From: Brachypterus glaber
Lineage: Eukaryota; Arthropoda; Insecta; Coleoptera; Kateretidae
Assembly (NCBI GenBank): GCA_958510825.1
Contig: OY294046.1
Location: 2,356,001 to 2,420,000 of the forward strand
DNA length: 64,000 nucleotides
Reading direction: 5' to 3'
The notes under the pieces: model-generated
What the model was told of the DNA's origin: nothing
Seen by the model: the letters and a program-made list of their open reading frames with translations, nothing else
Databases searched by the model: none
Position numbers and translations under genes: made by a program
In this document: positions 43,037 through 53,312 of the stretch, in pieces
How the letters are laid out: the number at the start of each line of letters is the position of its first letter
Numbering within the stretch: position 1 is the first letter of the stretch

Positions 43037-46000
43037 TTTATTTAATTACAGTCATGGAGAGCCCCAAATAAGCTTTTGGCTTATGCTAAAAAAAACTTTT
43101 ACTGCTTTAAACGTCAATATCTCGAAAACAATGCGTTTTAGGAAAACGTTGTTTATAACATTTTTTGACCAATTTAAAATTATCTTTTATATAAGTGCTA
43201 AATTAACCAAATACAGTAATAATTGCCTTAATTATAAACAAAAAACGCTAAAAATAGGAGTTTTACCCTATTTTTACCCCCTTACCCCCCATCCTTTACC
43301 CCCAAAATCAGGGTTCCCACCAAACATTGACATTCAAATTCCAGGTATTTTCCAGGTTTTCCAGGTAAAAATGACTAATATTCCAGGTATAGTAAAATAG
43401 TTTTAGTATATAAAATTTAGTATTATTTTTAAACAAAAAAAGAACATTTTGGGTAATTAAGCTAATTATTTTGATAAAACTTCACATAAGTAGGTGAAAC
43501 ATCTTAAAACATACCATATTATGCTTAGCGCCGCAGGCGAAAATGTTTAGAAATATTTTGCATTTCCCAAATACCTCAAAATTCATTGTAATATGTATCA
43601 CACTAATTGCTAATAAAGTTTAACGCCACAGAGTTATAGAGGATACTTTGTAGTTTTCAGAACAAATTTTCTGTACGGTCATTAGTTCCCGAATAATTAT
43701 CAAATTTAAAACTATCATTTTTGCTTTTAACGCCGCATAAAAAATTCGTAAAGAACTTTTCTAGCGCTCAAATAAAAGAAGAAGAATCAAGCTAAAAGAG
43801 CTTTCAGACAAAATCACAAAGAAAAAAATATTGAAGACCGTGGACTTTTTGAAAGCAAGCAAAAATTTGGAAATTTGTTTTACCGCTGATTTTTTTATGA
43901 TTACTCAAAAACGGTCAATGATAAAAATATTTTAGTATTTTTCAGGATCTTAAAACTAGAGACTCGAAAATTTAATTTGCTTTTTTATCATTACGTACTC
44001 TACGACTATTTTTCGCCAAGTTTTGAAAATCACCTAAAAATTTAGTATGTTTTTTTATATCCTTTAATTTTTGTGACTAGTGTTTTAATTTTTCTTGAAC
44101 AAATTATATTTTTATGTTAAATTCCAGGTGCTATTACAAAATTCCAGGTAATAAACGGTTTTTTAAAGAAAAACTGTTAAATTCCAGGTATTCCAGGTGG
44201 GGATTTGAATTTTCCAGGTTTTCAAGGTTTTCCAGGGTTGGTGGGAACCCTGAAAATATAATCAGCTCTTCGGGATACGATAAGAAACAATATGCAAAAA
44301 ACCGCAAGTCGATATCTCATGTAGAAATGGATTTAGAGAGTTTACACCCAGACAGACAGACAGACGGACGCAAATTTTTCTTTTACTTTCGACTATATAC
44401 TTTTGAAATTCAATCAAAAACATACCTTGATCCAAAAGAACTTGGGTGGATTTTAAGTCGCCGTTGATGGCGGCCACGTGAAGTTTTGTCTCGCCCTTGA
44501 GATTTTTTGTCACCAGGTTCTTTTTTCGCCGAGGCCGGGAGGTTTTTTCCTGGGTTTTATCGGGGAGGTCGTTGTCGGAATCGGAGGACAAATCTAAAAA
44601 ATAGTTATTTATGGTACTAGTGGGTAAAGTAAGTTATTGCCCATGAGAAAGTTAACCTGCGAGGCGTCAGCCAAGCAGGTTAATTTTCGAGAGGGCAATA
44701 TCGGTTTACCCACGAGTGCCATACAAGGTTTTATCCAATAAATAGCTTAGGAACTCATATTTTTATTAAAAATTTTAATGACATTTACAAGAAAATATTT
44801 TGACAAGTGACAGTTGAGTGGGTAAAATAAATAATTATCCATTCAATAAAGTAAAAGCCACGCGGAGGTTATTATTGAGTTTATCTATTTAAAATAAAGC
44901 TGGTAATTGTCTTATTATCTGTATGTATTGGATAAAAAATATTTTTTTCAATTTCTTTAATTTTCACAGCTCTGAAGGGCCGGCCAATACTGAGTAAAAA
45001 AAACTTATTATCTCGAAATTTCAACTTTAAAAGTCGACATTTCTTCAAAAAAAGTCGAAACTAAGAATGGTCAATAATGGTTTATGGAAAATTTCAAATG
45101 ATTTTTTACTTTGCAAGAATTTTTATAAATATTATCGCTAAAAACACAAAAAAAGAACATTTTTCCGTGGATTTCAATCAGAGGCGGATTAGGGGGGCCA
45201 TGCCCCCCACCACCCCCAGCGAGATATATTAGCATAGAAATACCTTCAAAATTATATTTTTGGTTTGGACTTTTTTCCCTATGGATGGCCCCCCGCCTTA
45301 AAATAAAATAAATCCGCCCCTGATTTCAATCACCAGTAAATAAGAAGTGCCGGTTTAAAACCCGCCAACTGCACTTAAAAAAAAACAATGACTTATTGGT
45401 GAGACAAGACATTATCGTGGACTATTTCCAGTAAAAAAAAATCCAAATGGCACTATAAGGCAAACTTGTTTCTGCAGAATTGACCTCCAGTAAAGTCTTA
45501 ATTCATTGCTTCTTAAAAAATTAAGTGTTATTTATTACCAGTTAAATTTTCCAGACATATGTTATCGGATTCTGCCTCCGTTTCAGCATCTGACGATGAC
45601 GACACACCCCCATCTTCAAATGTATTTTGGGAACAGAGCGATTCCAAATAATTGTTCATTTTGTTCGCTTCCATAAGACAATTATTCCGTTTCAAATAGT
45701 GAATATACCTTAAAACAAAATAAAAAACATCCCTTTTAATTTATTTTTCGGAAAATATAAGTATACTGGGTTAGTTTTACTTATGACTACCTCCAAAATT
45801 AAGATTAATCTTAAAAAAAAAAACTGAATTCGCCATTTTATAGCCAATGTAAAATTATATAAATCTATATAAAAAGCCCACTACATCATCATCAAGAAGA
45901 ATCCAGCCCGGTGCACAGGTACATCAAAGCTTCAAACAAGGTTAGGGAAATCCCTATTTATCCCTTTTAGCCTTATTTACAACAGCAGCCCACTACCTCA

Positions 46001-49000
46001 TCATCAAGAAGAATCCAGCCCGGTGCACAGGTACATCAAAGCTTCAAACAAGGTTAGGGAAATACCTATTTATCCCTTCTACCCTTATTTACAACCCCCT
46101 CAGCAGCCCACTATCGCTCGTTTCGTTTTCGTTAATTTAAAGTCGCTATATGCCAGGTTGGAGAGTTATAGAAGGCATACTTTTTTATCTAACCTGGACA
46201 TAATAGTTACTTAATTTTAATCAATCTAACAATTTTAAATGTATTTTTTATTTATTTTTATATTTAGGCAAAAAACTTTTACCTCAAGAAGGAACATGAT
46301 GAAATCTACCGTATGCTTTGTTTGAAGCGTGAACCAACTACGGTGAGGGGCTGGTGGGGAGTGACTATTGTTTACCCTTAGTACGCGTAAAGAGAGAGAA
46401 AGAATGTGTAAACTCACAGTCTAATGTCGTAAAATGACTGATAGGGTATAGTGTTGCCGATTGGAAACATATACTTTGGATAATTTATTGTAAATTTTAA
46501 GAAACATTAGTTCTGTATGAGTTTTATATGAACTAGTAGTTTAATTTTAATAGATTTAAATATACTATATTATTAAACATAATTATAGTATACATTACAT
46601 TTTTAATTTAAGTATAATGATTTGAATTCATGATAAGGTGGAAACTACGCAACATCGCTACTAGGTAGCCTGAAAGTCGACTAGCGACATCTACATTTTA
46701 CACCACAAAGCTGTATCGCGTTTCTGTTAGTAAATAAACAAACAAAAAGATGACACCTTCATAAACATTGGACTGAAATTACTTCTTGAGGTAAACGTTC
46801 TTTGTATTTAGGAGATTTAAACATGCTGCAAACACACATTTTACGTTCCTTCTGTATCTCAACATAACTAGAGAGGAAAGTAAAGTTTTTCGTAGTAATT
46901 GGGAATAATTAGCACGAAATGTCAGCCAAGTGCGCAAATTATTCACACGAGCGTGAACAAGACTTTTCTCTCGAGTAATACACAATATTTTTCGTACAAA
47001 AGTAAAATGTGTGGGAAAAAGTTTTTATCAAAAAGTACTTCTTACCTTGAAACCATCCTTCTTTCTTCCTTTACGTTTCGATATTTTCTACAATTTTCAA
47101 AAGCCCTTTCATACACAGCCTTAACATCGGCGCTCGAAGCATTTGCCGATTCTTTCGTATCCGCTATACAACTGAGCGTGTTTAAGTTATACTTTAGATT
47201 ATCTTTAATCAATTCATATTCTTTTTCAAAATATTCCACTGCTTCCAAATGTTGTCCATTGTCCTTATAGGTTTCTGCCAAACTGATGTAGCAAGAACTG
47301 AGTTCTTTTTTACTGACCCCCGATTTTTCGGCCGCTTCGAGCCTTTTTTTGTAGTGTCCTATTGCTTTTTCGTAGAGTTTGAGGTAGCATAAGCTGTCGC
47401 CCATTTTGTCGTGTAAATCTTTTAGCTGGGAGTGATTTGTGCAAGTGACAACTTCGTCTTCAGTTTTACAAATTTTTACAACTAAAAAAAGCCGTGAAGA
47501 TATGTAATAGTTTGCATTTTACAGTAAATACGAAAAAAAACAAGCCATGAAGATATGTAATCCCTGGTAGAAAAGTACACAAATCTAACTTAACATAACA
47601 TTAGATTAGTGACATTTTTATGTTTAGTCTCTAACGTTATACAAAAACGTTATAAAATATATAAATCTAACCTTAAAAACTAACGTTTGACAAAAACTTT
47701 ATAAAATATATAAATCTAACGTTAGTTCCTAACTAAATTCTAACCTTTTTCTAACCTTATTCTAACTTTAAATATTTTTTAAATTTCCATTATTAATACG
47801 TAAGCTATAGTAGACAGCTATGTGCCTAGGTTTGATAATTATTTATTATTTCTATAATAAGTTTTAAAAAATATCCCCCAAAAGTCAAAATTATAATAAG
47901 TCTGGCAACGATGTACTATAATTAAAAAAATATTTTAAGATTCTGAATGTATAAATAAATATTAACTAACTAAATATAAAGTTTTTCTGAGAGGTAAACG
48001 TATTTATCGAAGTATAACAGCATATTACACGAAAAATATTTAGGGCCACCTAAAAAGATGGCTATTTTATAAATAAATGTAACGAAATTATGTTTAAAAA
48101 TATTATGATTGTTAAAATATATTAAGATTTATTTATATGAATAAATTTGTCTCCAGCTGCCATTTTATGATGCAGGTAGAAATTTCCTAGTTGGCCCCGC
48201 GCCCACCGAAAGTTAGAAATTAAACGTACTTATAACGTATTTCTAACTTAAAAATCTAACGTTTGTAACTAAGGTTTGATTCTAACGTTAAAAAGCGGGA
48301 TATTTGCACATATTTTATATTTTCTACTAAGGATGTATTGCATTTTGCCAAATACTTAAAAAAAAAGAAATAAAAAAACTAAAAAAAATGTTTAACAGTT
48401 TTATTTTCTTTTGCTGAAAAACCAAACATTTTCGAAAAAAAAAATTTTTGAAAAAAAAGTTTTTCGAAAAAAAAAAATAAAAAAAACAAAATGTTAACAA
48501 TTAAAGATCTTTAAAAAAAAATAGTTTTCAAAAAATAATTATAGTTTTTTATTTTTTAAAAAAGTTTAACCCCATTTTTTTTTGTGGGGATTACTTTCAA
48601 AATTGGTAGAATTGATCCTTATAATAAAAGTAATTTTTCCTAAAAAAGTTACGTTAATTGGAATTTTCTTTCAGCTTTTTTCGTTTTTTTTTTTAAGTTT
48701 AACCTCCCATAACTTTTTTGTTTTTGGGGGGATTACTTTAAAAAGCAACAGAACTTGATTTTTCCTGAAAATTAAAAGTCGATCGGATTACTCGTTGGGA
48801 AGTGAAGTTGACTTAACTATTAACTGATGTCCTTATTTGTAAGCCCTAAGTAAAAAAACTTACCAGTCTTAAGTTTTTGTTCAATAACGTTCCTATCTTC
48901 AATATTAGGACTTTTCAATTTGTATCCTTTATAGAGGACATGTTTAGCACCGTGAAAGTCGCCCAGTTTGATTAAAATTTCGGCTTTTCCCAATAATGTA

Positions 49001-52000
49001 TAACAACGTAATTCTGGCTTGCTCTTTAATTTTTCTAAAAAAATACTGCATTAACAAAAACAACTTCAACCAACTTCAGAATACATTCATCTAAAGTTTA
49101 TAGAAAAAATGGGGGCGGCGGTGGCTAAGCAAGGTAGCTGTCAGGTCTGTTGGCCGAGCTCACTTTAGGGACTTTCAAGCAACCAGGATCTGTACTAAGG
49201 CTGCAAGCGAAAATGATCCTGAAGCAGTTTGGCGCCGGTCCAAGTGCACTGGCAGCCAATAAACTTAAGGATCAAAGCCGCTCACTTAGCCAAAAAAGCC
49301 GACAAAACAAGGTTCGGATTCCTCGCTAAACTGTAGGTCCCGGGGTATAACAACAAAAATCCTCGTTAGAGTAGAAAAACTAGTAACACAGGGGTAGGCA
49401 AAAAGGACCAATATGGTCTAGTTGCCAGGCTTGATCTCCCCACCATTACTACTACTACTACATAATACTTTTCCATATTATAGGCCTAGGTTCATTAAAA
49501 CCAAAAATGAAAAAAAATTTAAAAAATAATTTCTTTTTTCGTAAAAAAGTAGTTTTTACCCCTCCTTTTTTTTTCAAAAAACGCATTATTTAAAAACTTA
49601 CTCGCCACCTCAATAGCTAGGTTATAGTTCTGTATAGCATTCTTGTAGTCATTTATTTTTTCATAAAAAGAAGCTTTCAAAGAAAATCCCCTATTCAGCT
49701 GCTCATAGATGTCGTACTGTTGGCACAATTTTATCGATTTTTGGATTAGCTCTAAGGCCTTTTCGTTATTTCCCATATGATCTTGAACCATGCTCAAATT
49801 GATAAATAGTCTCGATGACATGTCTACTTTCTCCAAGTTGTTTATATCTGTTAAACTAAAAAAAAAGTTAATTAAAATACTGCTGTCAACAAAAGAATAC
49901 TGTCTGTATTGTAGAGAAATATAGTTTATGTAAAAAAAAATAAGAAAATCGATAAAAAACTTTTTTTTGGAAAAAATTTTGAAAGCTTTTAAAAAAGAAA
50001 AAATAAAAAATGCGTTCTTTTCTTGATTCCTCCCGGATTTTTTCCTAATGTTTAAAATATTTACAGTATTTTGTGTATTTTTTAAGGAACTTTCAATAAT
50101 TTTAAGTTTTACTGAAAATTTCTAGTAAATTAGAATTTTGCTTTTCTACTGTTTTCCCTAGATATTTAAAAAACCCCAAAGTTGTTGATTTTAAATTTTT
50201 AAATCACTTGTGCTTATAAATTCCAGATTGTCAAAAAAAATTCCCAATTTTTTAAAATATGTATAGTTTTCCCCCGATATTTCCCTGATTTTCTGGGATG
50301 TGACCAGTTTTTTTTTAACTTAGCTAAGAAGTTTTAATAACAAACCTGTGTTCCAAATAACAAGTATTAGCTTAAAACATTATAAAGTTATTATGCTTAT
50401 ATACAGGGTGATCAGTAACTGCCATGTCAAAATTTAAGAGGTGATTCTACATCCAAAAATATCAAAAAAAGTTTTTATAAAGTTGGTCCGGAAATGAGCC
50501 CTAAGGAAGCTACCGCCCTTTGAAGATGACATATTGAATGGGGAACAAAAAAAGCATCAATAAAATTTTAATGCTACAGGATGATTCTTTGGTTGCTCCT
50601 ACAATGTTACACTATATAACGTTTTTTATGTATTACAAAAAATTCAAAAAAAGTACACATAAAAAAGTTTGGGGCAAAAATGTGTTAAGCCTAATACATT
50701 TTTCCGTCTAGGGACGCCTCTGGATAAATTCAAAAAAATAAATTAATATAAACTTATTGCCATTGTTAATAGTGGGAGATTTAGCTCAGCGGTCAATGGC
50801 ATCGATATAGCCTGACACTGATCTAATGATCGTGAGTTCAAACCTCACTGGCGCCGATTGCCTTTTTCAGTTAACTAATAATTGAAATTTGGCGAAGGCG
50901 TACTCCCTAGATATATTGGTTCAAAAGTCAATTAAAGCCGGTGGTTCCCTCTACTACTAGCCCACACCAGTCCTGGACTTAGGGGATGCTTAATTAAGTA
51001 GAATAGTACGAGGTTAAAAACAAACATGAATACTAGTATACATGCAAAAGCTTGTCGCTCTAGCTTAAAGGGTACCAGAGTTATTAATTAAAAACCTTAT
51101 TTTTATTACAATTTTAAAGGACTGTAGGAACTTTTTTTGATATTTTTGAATGCAAAATGACCTCTTATATTTTGGCATGGCAGTTATTGATCACCCTGTA
51201 TATATTTTTTCATGAAGTAAAATTTGTTTTAATCAACTAAGAGGTGAGTCTTTCAAAAATCTTAAAATTCTCGGTAATTTTTATTATTATTATTATTATT
51301 ATTACAAACAGTAAGCGGCAGGGCCGATGAGACTGTATATATATATAAAATGCTATTCTTAAATAGTTGGTAAACACAAGTAAGTATCTAAATAATCACA
51401 GTTAAAATCACATAAAACATAAAGTATAAAATATAAAGTAATGTATAAAACAAATAAAAATAAAATTAAAAAAAAATAAATTAGCAAAAAAAAAAAATTA
51501 AATTGAAATAAAATTAACAAATATATCACAAAGTGTAGTGTATAAAGGTATTTGTCCATGAAGTCATTTCATTGTCCAGACGATTTTTAAACTGATTGAT
51601 TGAGGTGGCGTTCACAGTGTCCTCACTTAACATGTTCCAGTGATACACTACTCGATTAGATAGAAAGTTTTTTCGGAGCAATTTGGCGCACCTTTCTTTT
51701 AAAAGTTTTTTATTGTGACCTCGGAGGTTTTGGTTGTTTTGAGTGAAATGAAAGATGTCCAAGTTGCATGTGTAATGACCATTAACTATTTTAAAAGTTT
51801 CAATCAGATCACCTCGCAAGATTTCGAAGATTTTTCAAAAATCTTATAGAAAAGTTTAAAAATTAAGAATTTTTTGTCGAAAATTTCGGTCATACAAAAA
51901 TTCCAAAAGTCTATGTACATATATTTTGTAGTGGTTGGCTTCTCAAAATGAACTTACCTCTCACAAAGGACTAAACTCTTCATACACATTGTGTAAGCCA

Positions 52001-53312
52001 TATTTAAGTGTTCTCTGTTTGGAACATTAATTACTGTATCTTCATACCAACTTAGATACATACGCCCAATTGTGGCCAGTGCCCTTTGCTGCTCTAGTTT
52101 ATTTTTTTCTGATTTTGCTACATCTAAAAATTGTAAAAAAATATTAAATTGCTTTAATTTTCAAAAGAAAACTTCTCAAAAAGTTGAATTTTTTTTTTCA
52201 TATTGCAAAAATAAGCCCCTTAGGGAACATTGAAGTATTACGTAACGCAAATTTTAATCATTTTGGACCTCCACGCCCCCCCCCCCTGTAACCCTATTTT
52301 CCTATACCATTAACATGGACGTAACACTCCAAAATGACTTGCAACCCCCCCTAGGAGCGTTACGTAATACTTGAACGCTCCCTTACCTGAAAAACAATCC
52401 CAGCTGGTTAAGAAATTTATGGCCCAAATTTAAAGTCTTTATCACAAAGCATTCTTGAGTTACATTGTTATGAATTTTTTCACTTTTTCAAAGAAATCAG
52501 TTTTTTTACATTCTCGTAATTTTGAAATGTTACTTTCCCCAAGAAAATCCAGCATTAAATAAATTAAATAATTGATTTTTTTTTACATGTTTTATGTAAA
52601 AAAACCGATTTATGATGAAGCTGAAGTTTGCAACGTTTTTTTGCATTGAAAATTCAAATAGTATATTGAAGCACTTATTTCATAACACGTTTTTAGCGCA
52701 CTAGTACTTTAGAAAACTCGCCGCAATCGGCTTGTTTGGACAAGTCCAAACTTGTATGTAAAAACTAGTACTTTATTTGAATTTTTCGTTGCAAACTTCA
52801 GCTTCACGATTTCTGTGAAAAGTTTGAATTTCTGACCATGATAATTCGGGGAAACACTTTGATCGAAAGACTTTAAATTCTTTATTCAAAATTCCTGGGA
52901 GGGATTGTATTCAGTGTGGGGTAAAAACTATTATTTTTGCGCTAGCTGGCCTAATATTAAAACCAAAAGTAATTTATTACTGTAATATATTTTTAGATGT
53001 TTCAAAGCCCTTTCGTAATCGTGTAAGCCCACATATGCTTCAGCAATGCCTCGATTAGCTACAGCATAGTCTATATTTTTATTTTCGTTTTTGTTTATAT
53101 CCGATATGACCATATATTCTTCTACAGCCGATTGGTAGTTTCCTTGTGAATCATAAAAAGCAGCTAAATCTGCACAAACAGATAACAACAACTGGTTGTT
53201 GTTTTCTTGCCTAGCCTTGTTTTTACGTTTTAAGAGTCCTAAAACATAAATTTTTATTATTTTGCTGACAACAATAGTTTTAAATAGCTTCAAACTTACT
53301 TTGTTCATCCAT
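30369..53312 (-). CDS. Tonsl: Tonsoku-like protein (TONSL)
   Basis: TONSL with MMS22L protects stalled forks and loads Rad51; its ankyrin domain reads histone H4 unmethylated at K20 on new chromatin. Fourteen minus-strand exons: 53312-53300, 53238-52981, 52123-51958, 49855-49602, 49034-48864, 47481-47046, 45708-45539, 44593-44426, 39712-39445, 38378-38131, 36225-35974, 34562-34028, 32409-32219 and 31375-30369. They total 4137 nt, 1378 residues, in phase throughout; the human protein is about as long. It starts MDEQRLLKRKNKARQ. TPR repeats span about 1-470, then an acidic SSSSDAETEAESD stretch, ankyrin repeats (about 520-635; [20 protein letters not shown]), DDPWDDWLEEDLQ (about 765), a serine-rich linker, a ubiquitin-like region (about 945-1030; IKWLAEQAANRYA, LPPLVDRYREAC) and C-terminal leucine-rich repeats. 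The Trp, Glu and Asn of [10 protein letters not shown], histone contacts in human TONSL, are kept. Introns are full of transposons. Confidence 0.97.
31390..32058 (+). mobile_element. Family C head-plus-body element, copy 1
   Basis: It starts ATAGTTATTTATATACC. The head pairs GGGACTAAACTGGCT with AGCCACGTTTAGTCC, with apex CCTGAGCGAGCGTAGCGAGC (31449-31475). A roughly 65-bp insertion containing CAAGATTCTTTATTAGTC, like a LINE tail, splits the right arm. The body runs from TTTTTTGCAGGACCAA to TTGGTCATGCAAAAAAA. It begins 14 nt from the acceptor of the last TONSL exon. Confidence 0.8.
32451..33096 (+). mobile_element. Family A (Helitron/HINE-like) copy 2
   Basis: It starts CTAGATGAAACGTTGCAAGC after AAA and ends with the hairpin closing AAGTGCCGATGTA. 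It is antisense to TONSL in the intron between exons 12 and 13, about 40 bp from exon 13. It is shorter than copy 3 in the 3' half. Confidence 0.75.
33710..34003 (-). repeat. Inverted copy of the 29700-30001 repeat
   Basis: Read on the minus strand this follows 29700-30001 closely: TCCTACGATCCTCTATGAAA, then TAGATTCTACGAATTTTATT and AAACTATAGTTATAA. The similarity stops at the last of these. It lies in the TONSL intron just downstream of exon 12. Confidence 0.75.
34609..35280 (+). mobile_element. Family A (Helitron/HINE-like) copy 3
   Basis: The ends are as in copy 1: CTAGATGAAACGTTGCAAGC and the AAGTGCCGATGTA hairpin. It starts 47 bp from TONSL exon 12. It contains the GACAGACGGACGC microsatellite and an open frame (MFDFKFCIFKT) that recurs in other copies but has no recognised domain. 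Confidence 0.78.
35384..35881. mobile_element. Family D element, copy 2 (head deleted)
   Basis: The body from TTATCCAACACTTG to GGTGTTGGATAA matches copy 1 at 24071. The GC-rich head hairpin is missing; a TTAAGTGATAAGTGATAAAA junction is left in its place. It ends about 93 bp from TONSL exon 11. Confidence 0.78.
36226..37402. other. TONSL intron 10, AT-rich, no feature recognised
   Basis: No element ends or exons are recognised between exon 11 and the family I copy. The phrase GGTCTAACTCCAA occurs twice (about 36750 and 36957). Confidence 0.4.
37403..38106 (-). mobile_element. Family I element, copy 4
   Basis: It is inverted relative to the copy at 15679 and ends CGTTAAATTTCTACTAG without the usual GGG. 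The left end is truncated. It stops 25 bp short of the splice donor of TONSL exon 10. Confidence 0.8.
38432..38988 (+). mobile_element. Family C head-plus-body element, copy 2
   Basis: The body is nearly identical to copy 1 (31390). In the head the left arm is deleted after GACTAAACTGG and the apex reads CTCGCTACGCTCGCTCAGG, the reverse complement of the copy 1 apex, before the shared AAACAGAAATGCAAG. Confidence 0.8.
39250..39432. repeat. Dispersed repeat Q, copy 1
   Basis: CTCGTTTCGTTTTCGTTAAT followed by TTTAAAGTCGCTATATG also occurs at 46116. An inner inverted pair TTAAGTTAGA/TCTAACTTAGA is present. It abuts the donor of TONSL exon 9. Confidence 0.6.
39890..42922 (+). mobile_element. CR1-type LINE with nearly complete endonuclease-reverse transcriptase ORF
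   Basis: An open frame runs unbroken to the stop at 42721 (the first about 17 codons of it are host repeat). The endonuclease part has NIRSLRYKVDKLN, CITESRI, GGGGVLILVR, ADFNYNF and GYSDHCAQIVNLL. The reverse transcriptase part has KKKSCGLDGIP, YRPVALLSVFSKIFEK, RQFGFTKGKST, FYDLSRAFDTINHKLL, GVPQGSILGPILFIIFINDL and the catalytic FADDT. A 200-bp 3' UTR with (TATG)n-like runs ends in AATAAAG(ATT)n, the microsatellite tail usual for CR1-group LINEs. The 5' end is truncated just inside the endonuclease domain, so it is not a full element. The intact frame suggests a recent insertion. Confidence 0.92.
43003..43081 (-). mobile_element. Very short 5'-truncated LINE tail
   Basis: (ATT)n(ATTT)n followed by TACAGTCATGGAGAGCCCCA interrupts family A between GTGAGATA and TGCTAAAAA. 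Read on the minus strand it is a unique 35-40 bp 3' end plus an (AAAT)n(AAT)n tail, typical of an abortive LINE insertion. Confidence 0.7.
43309..44252. mobile_element. hAT-like non-autonomous element, 944 bp
   Basis: The perfect 15-bp ends CAGGGTTCCCACCAA and TTGGTGGGAACCCTG start with CAGGG, as in hAT transposons. Multiple TTCCAGGT subterminal repeats lie at both ends (for example 43342-43388 and 44125-44236). The target duplication looks like AAAAT, shorter than the 8 bp expected, perhaps through mutation. No transposase frame. Confidence 0.85.
44601..44936 (+). mobile_element. Family B head-plus-body element, copy 2
   Basis: ATAGTTATTTATGGTACTAG to GTATTGGATAAA. The apex GAGGCGTCAGCCAA is in the same orientation as copy 1. 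Its first base is 5 nt beyond the AG acceptor of TONSL exon 8, so the element supplies the intron's 3' end. Confidence 0.87.
45179..45322. mobile_element. Small hAT MITE, 144 bp
   Basis: The ends CAGAGGCGGATT and AATCCGCCCCTG have an exact 8-bp target duplication ATTTCAAT at 45171-45178 and 45323-45330. The inner GGGGGGCCATGCCCCCC is a palindrome. Confidence 0.92.
45875..46205. repeat. 112-bp tandem repeat plus repeat Q copy 2
   Basis: AGCCCACTACNTCATCATCA starts at 45875 and 45987, with a partial third start at 46105. Each unit includes CCCGGTGCACAGGTACATCA and TAGGGAAAT. The end (46116-46205) matches repeat Q at 39330. Confidence 0.8.
46269..46804 (-). mobile_element. hAT MITE, family G copy 2
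   Basis: Inverted relative to copy 1. An exact 8-bp duplication TATTTAGG flanks it (46261-46268, 46805-46812). It is in the TONSL intron between exons 6 and 7. Confidence 0.93.
47562..48332 (-). mobile_element. Family I element, copy 5
   Basis: CCCTGGTAGAAAAGTAC at one end and TTTTCTACTAAGG at the other, with the family body inverted. It begins 81 bp from TONSL exon 6. The neighbouring GAAGATATGTAAT occurs twice (47499, 47539). Confidence 0.82.
48545..48800 (-). repeat. Dispersed repeat P, copy 2
   Basis: The inverse of 9420-9670: GATCCTTATAATAAAAGTAA, CCCATAACTTTTTTG and AAAAGTCGATCGGATTACTC. It ends about 60 bp from TONSL exon 5. Confidence 0.6.
49090..49465 (+). repeat. GC-rich segment with (TAC)n tail, possible SINE
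   Basis: GGCGGTGGCTAAGCAAGGTA opens a segment much richer in GC than its surroundings, ending CCACCATTACTACTACTACT. The tail and abrupt composition suggest a SINE-like insertion, but no second copy is present in the window. Confidence 0.4.
50775..50995 (+). mobile_element. tRNA-derived SINE, copy 2
   Basis: Box A TTAGCTCAGCGGTCAATGG and box B GAGTTCAAACCTC are close to consensus, followed by CACTGGCGCCGATTGCC and the body shared with 5590-5800 (GCCGGTGGTTCCCTCTACTA). Confidence 0.85.
51285..51830 (-). mobile_element. 5'-truncated CR1-type LINE fragment
   Basis: The minus strand encodes the end of ORF2 (RGDLIETFKIVNGHYTC, LSNRVVYHWNMLSED, NQFKNRLDNEM), then a 3' UTR and an (AAT)n tail at 51285-51302. 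It is a different subfamily from the LINE at 39890 and lies in TONSL intron 3. Confidence 0.85.
52221..52385. mobile_element. Fold-back MITE (family O), copy 1
   Basis: The ends AGGGAACATTGAAGTATTAC and GTAATACTTGAACGCTCCCT are inverted. The interior has C-runs. Single-ended fragments of this family are at 5803, 18507 and 33352. Confidence 0.8.
52616..52806. repeat. Palindromic element (family E), copy 2
   Basis: TGAAGCTGAAGTTTGCAACG (52616) is mirrored by CGTTGCAAACTTCAGCTTCA (to 52806). Inside it matches the 28664 element: CATAACACGTTTTTAG and AAACTCGCCGCAATCGGCT, with part of the right arm missing. Confidence 0.72.

Larger units (their letters stand above)
39756..44392 (+). mobile_element. 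Family A copy 4, split by three later insertions
   Basis: Family A sequence is found at 39756-39889, 42923-43002, 43082-43308 and 44253-44392. The gaps are a LINE, a short LINE tail and a hAT-like element. The right end is truncated about 33 bp from TONSL exon 8. The remnants join in order to give one copy. Confidence 0.85.

Noticed and set aside
43003..43060. CRISPR-like or other spaced repeat at the (ATT)n runs
   Set aside because: They are LINE tail microsatellites in an insect genome.
50775..50860. tRNA gene
   Set aside because: Box A and box B are present but the stems do not pair and the body matches the SINE at 5590.
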